Below are positions 63,490 through 64,000 of a DNA stretch of 64,000 bases, one piece after another. Source of the DNA: Malurus cyaneus samueli (lineage: Eukaryota > Chordata > Aves > Passeriformes > Maluridae). The notes beneath the pieces were generated by a model. The model worked only from the letters and a program-made list of their open reading frames with translations, did not search any database and had not been told where the DNA came from. Both the position numbers and the translations under genes were made by a program. The stretch spans positions 23,659,119 through 23,723,118 of the forward strand of contig CM019216.1 in NCBI GenBank assembly GCA_009741485.1, written 5' to 3'. Numbering within the stretch: the stretch's first letter is position 1; every line of letters starts with the position of its first letter.

Positions 63490-64000
63490 TGTGGGAGGTT
63501 TTGGCAGTGGGGAAGATGCAGGGCTGGCTTCCGTGGGGAGCTGCCAGAAACTTCCTCGGTGTCTGACAGAGGCAATCCCAGCTGGCTCCAATTCTGGCCA
63601 AGGCTGTGCCCATCAGTGGGATGATGGTGTTATAGGAATAACACAGGAATGGGGAAAAGCTGCTGTGCGTGAGCAATTGCAACCAAAGATAGCGGGGTGA
63701 GAGAATAGAGAGGAACAGCTCTGCTGACACCAAGGTCAGTGAAGAACATGGGGATGATGTGCTCCAGGGCTGGAGCTGAGGTTTGTCTGCAGCCCCTGAA
63801 AATCCACAGGGATTCAAATTCACCTGCAGCCCACTGAGAACCCCACACCAGGCAGATGGATGCCCCAGGAAGGGAGCAGGCTCCTGGCAGGATCAGTGGA
63901 GAGAGAGGAACCCACACTGGAGCAAGTGTGCTGGCAGGACTTGTGATCCCATGGGGACCACGTTGGAGCAGAATAACCCTGAAGGACTGCACCTGATAGG
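63490..64000 (+). mobile_element. ERVL-type LTR, partial (cut by window end)
   Basis: This starts tgtgggaggttttgg and aligns along its length with the LTR at 36129: shared phrases include ctgac-acaccaaggtcagtgaag-type text, ctgcagcccctg, and several related units of the form 'ccca-ctggagca' near 63850-63990. It reads in the same orientation. The copy runs off the window, so its 3' end, any internal provirus and target duplication cannot be judged. Open frames on either strand (63368-63992) are fortuitous. Assigned to the same songbird ERVL-like family by comparison and recollection. Confidence 0.85.

Noticed and set aside
63368..63992. 151- and 120-codon minus-strand open frames
   Set aside because: They lie almost wholly within, and antisense to, the LTR; LTRs are GC-richer and often hold long fortuitous frames. 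No retroviral protein motif seen.

Overview
This window looks like nuclear DNA from a bird, most likely a passerine. It is AT-rich and CpG-poor. The recognisable repeats are CR1 LINEs plus long terminal repeats (LTRs) of the ERVL-like type common in songbird genomes. Alu, L1 and other mammal-type interspersed repeats are absent. I recognise no complete gene. Almost every open frame is short, rich in Phe/Leu/Ser/Cys, and looks like chance. The window is therefore best read as intergenic or deep intronic sequence; the sequence alone cannot say which.

Layout. 1-19.2 kb is mostly unique AT-rich DNA, with a perfect 75-bp tandem duplication (568-717), a palindrome cluster (3666-3690), a hairpin (4453-4498) and one possible exon (17171-17362, +). 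At 19.25-19.46 kb there is another possible exon (minus strand), followed by a minus-strand 5'-truncated CR1 (19540-20757). That CR1 carries its own 10-bp minisatellite and ends in a hairpin. A (GAAA)n microsatellite lies at 22489-22617. An old, heavily decayed CR1/L3-like fragment sits at 26255-26510 (minus). At 36129-37007 there is an apparently solo ERV LTR on the plus strand. From 37 to 57 kb the DNA is mainly unique; it includes homeobox-type AT-rich blocks that could be conserved non-coding elements, a 12-bp minisatellite, a pyrimidine-rich tract and two further weak exon candidates. A second, younger-looking minus-strand CR1 covers 57250-57930. A 36-bp scrap of LTR 3' end lies at 60035-60070. 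A second LTR of the same family begins at 63490 and runs off the window end.

Assembly notes. The only ambiguous base (N, 63322) is flanked on both sides by the same 65-bp sequence. This is the signature of two overlapping contig ends joined without merging, so the apparent duplication there is probably an artefact. The exact 75-bp duplication at 568-717 deserves the same suspicion.

No operon, CRISPR array, tRNA, rRNA or novel multi-gene system is visible. The most useful leads are four short open frames next to plausible splice signals, a few palindromic E-box sites, and the record of retroelement insertion. All need comparative or transcript data.
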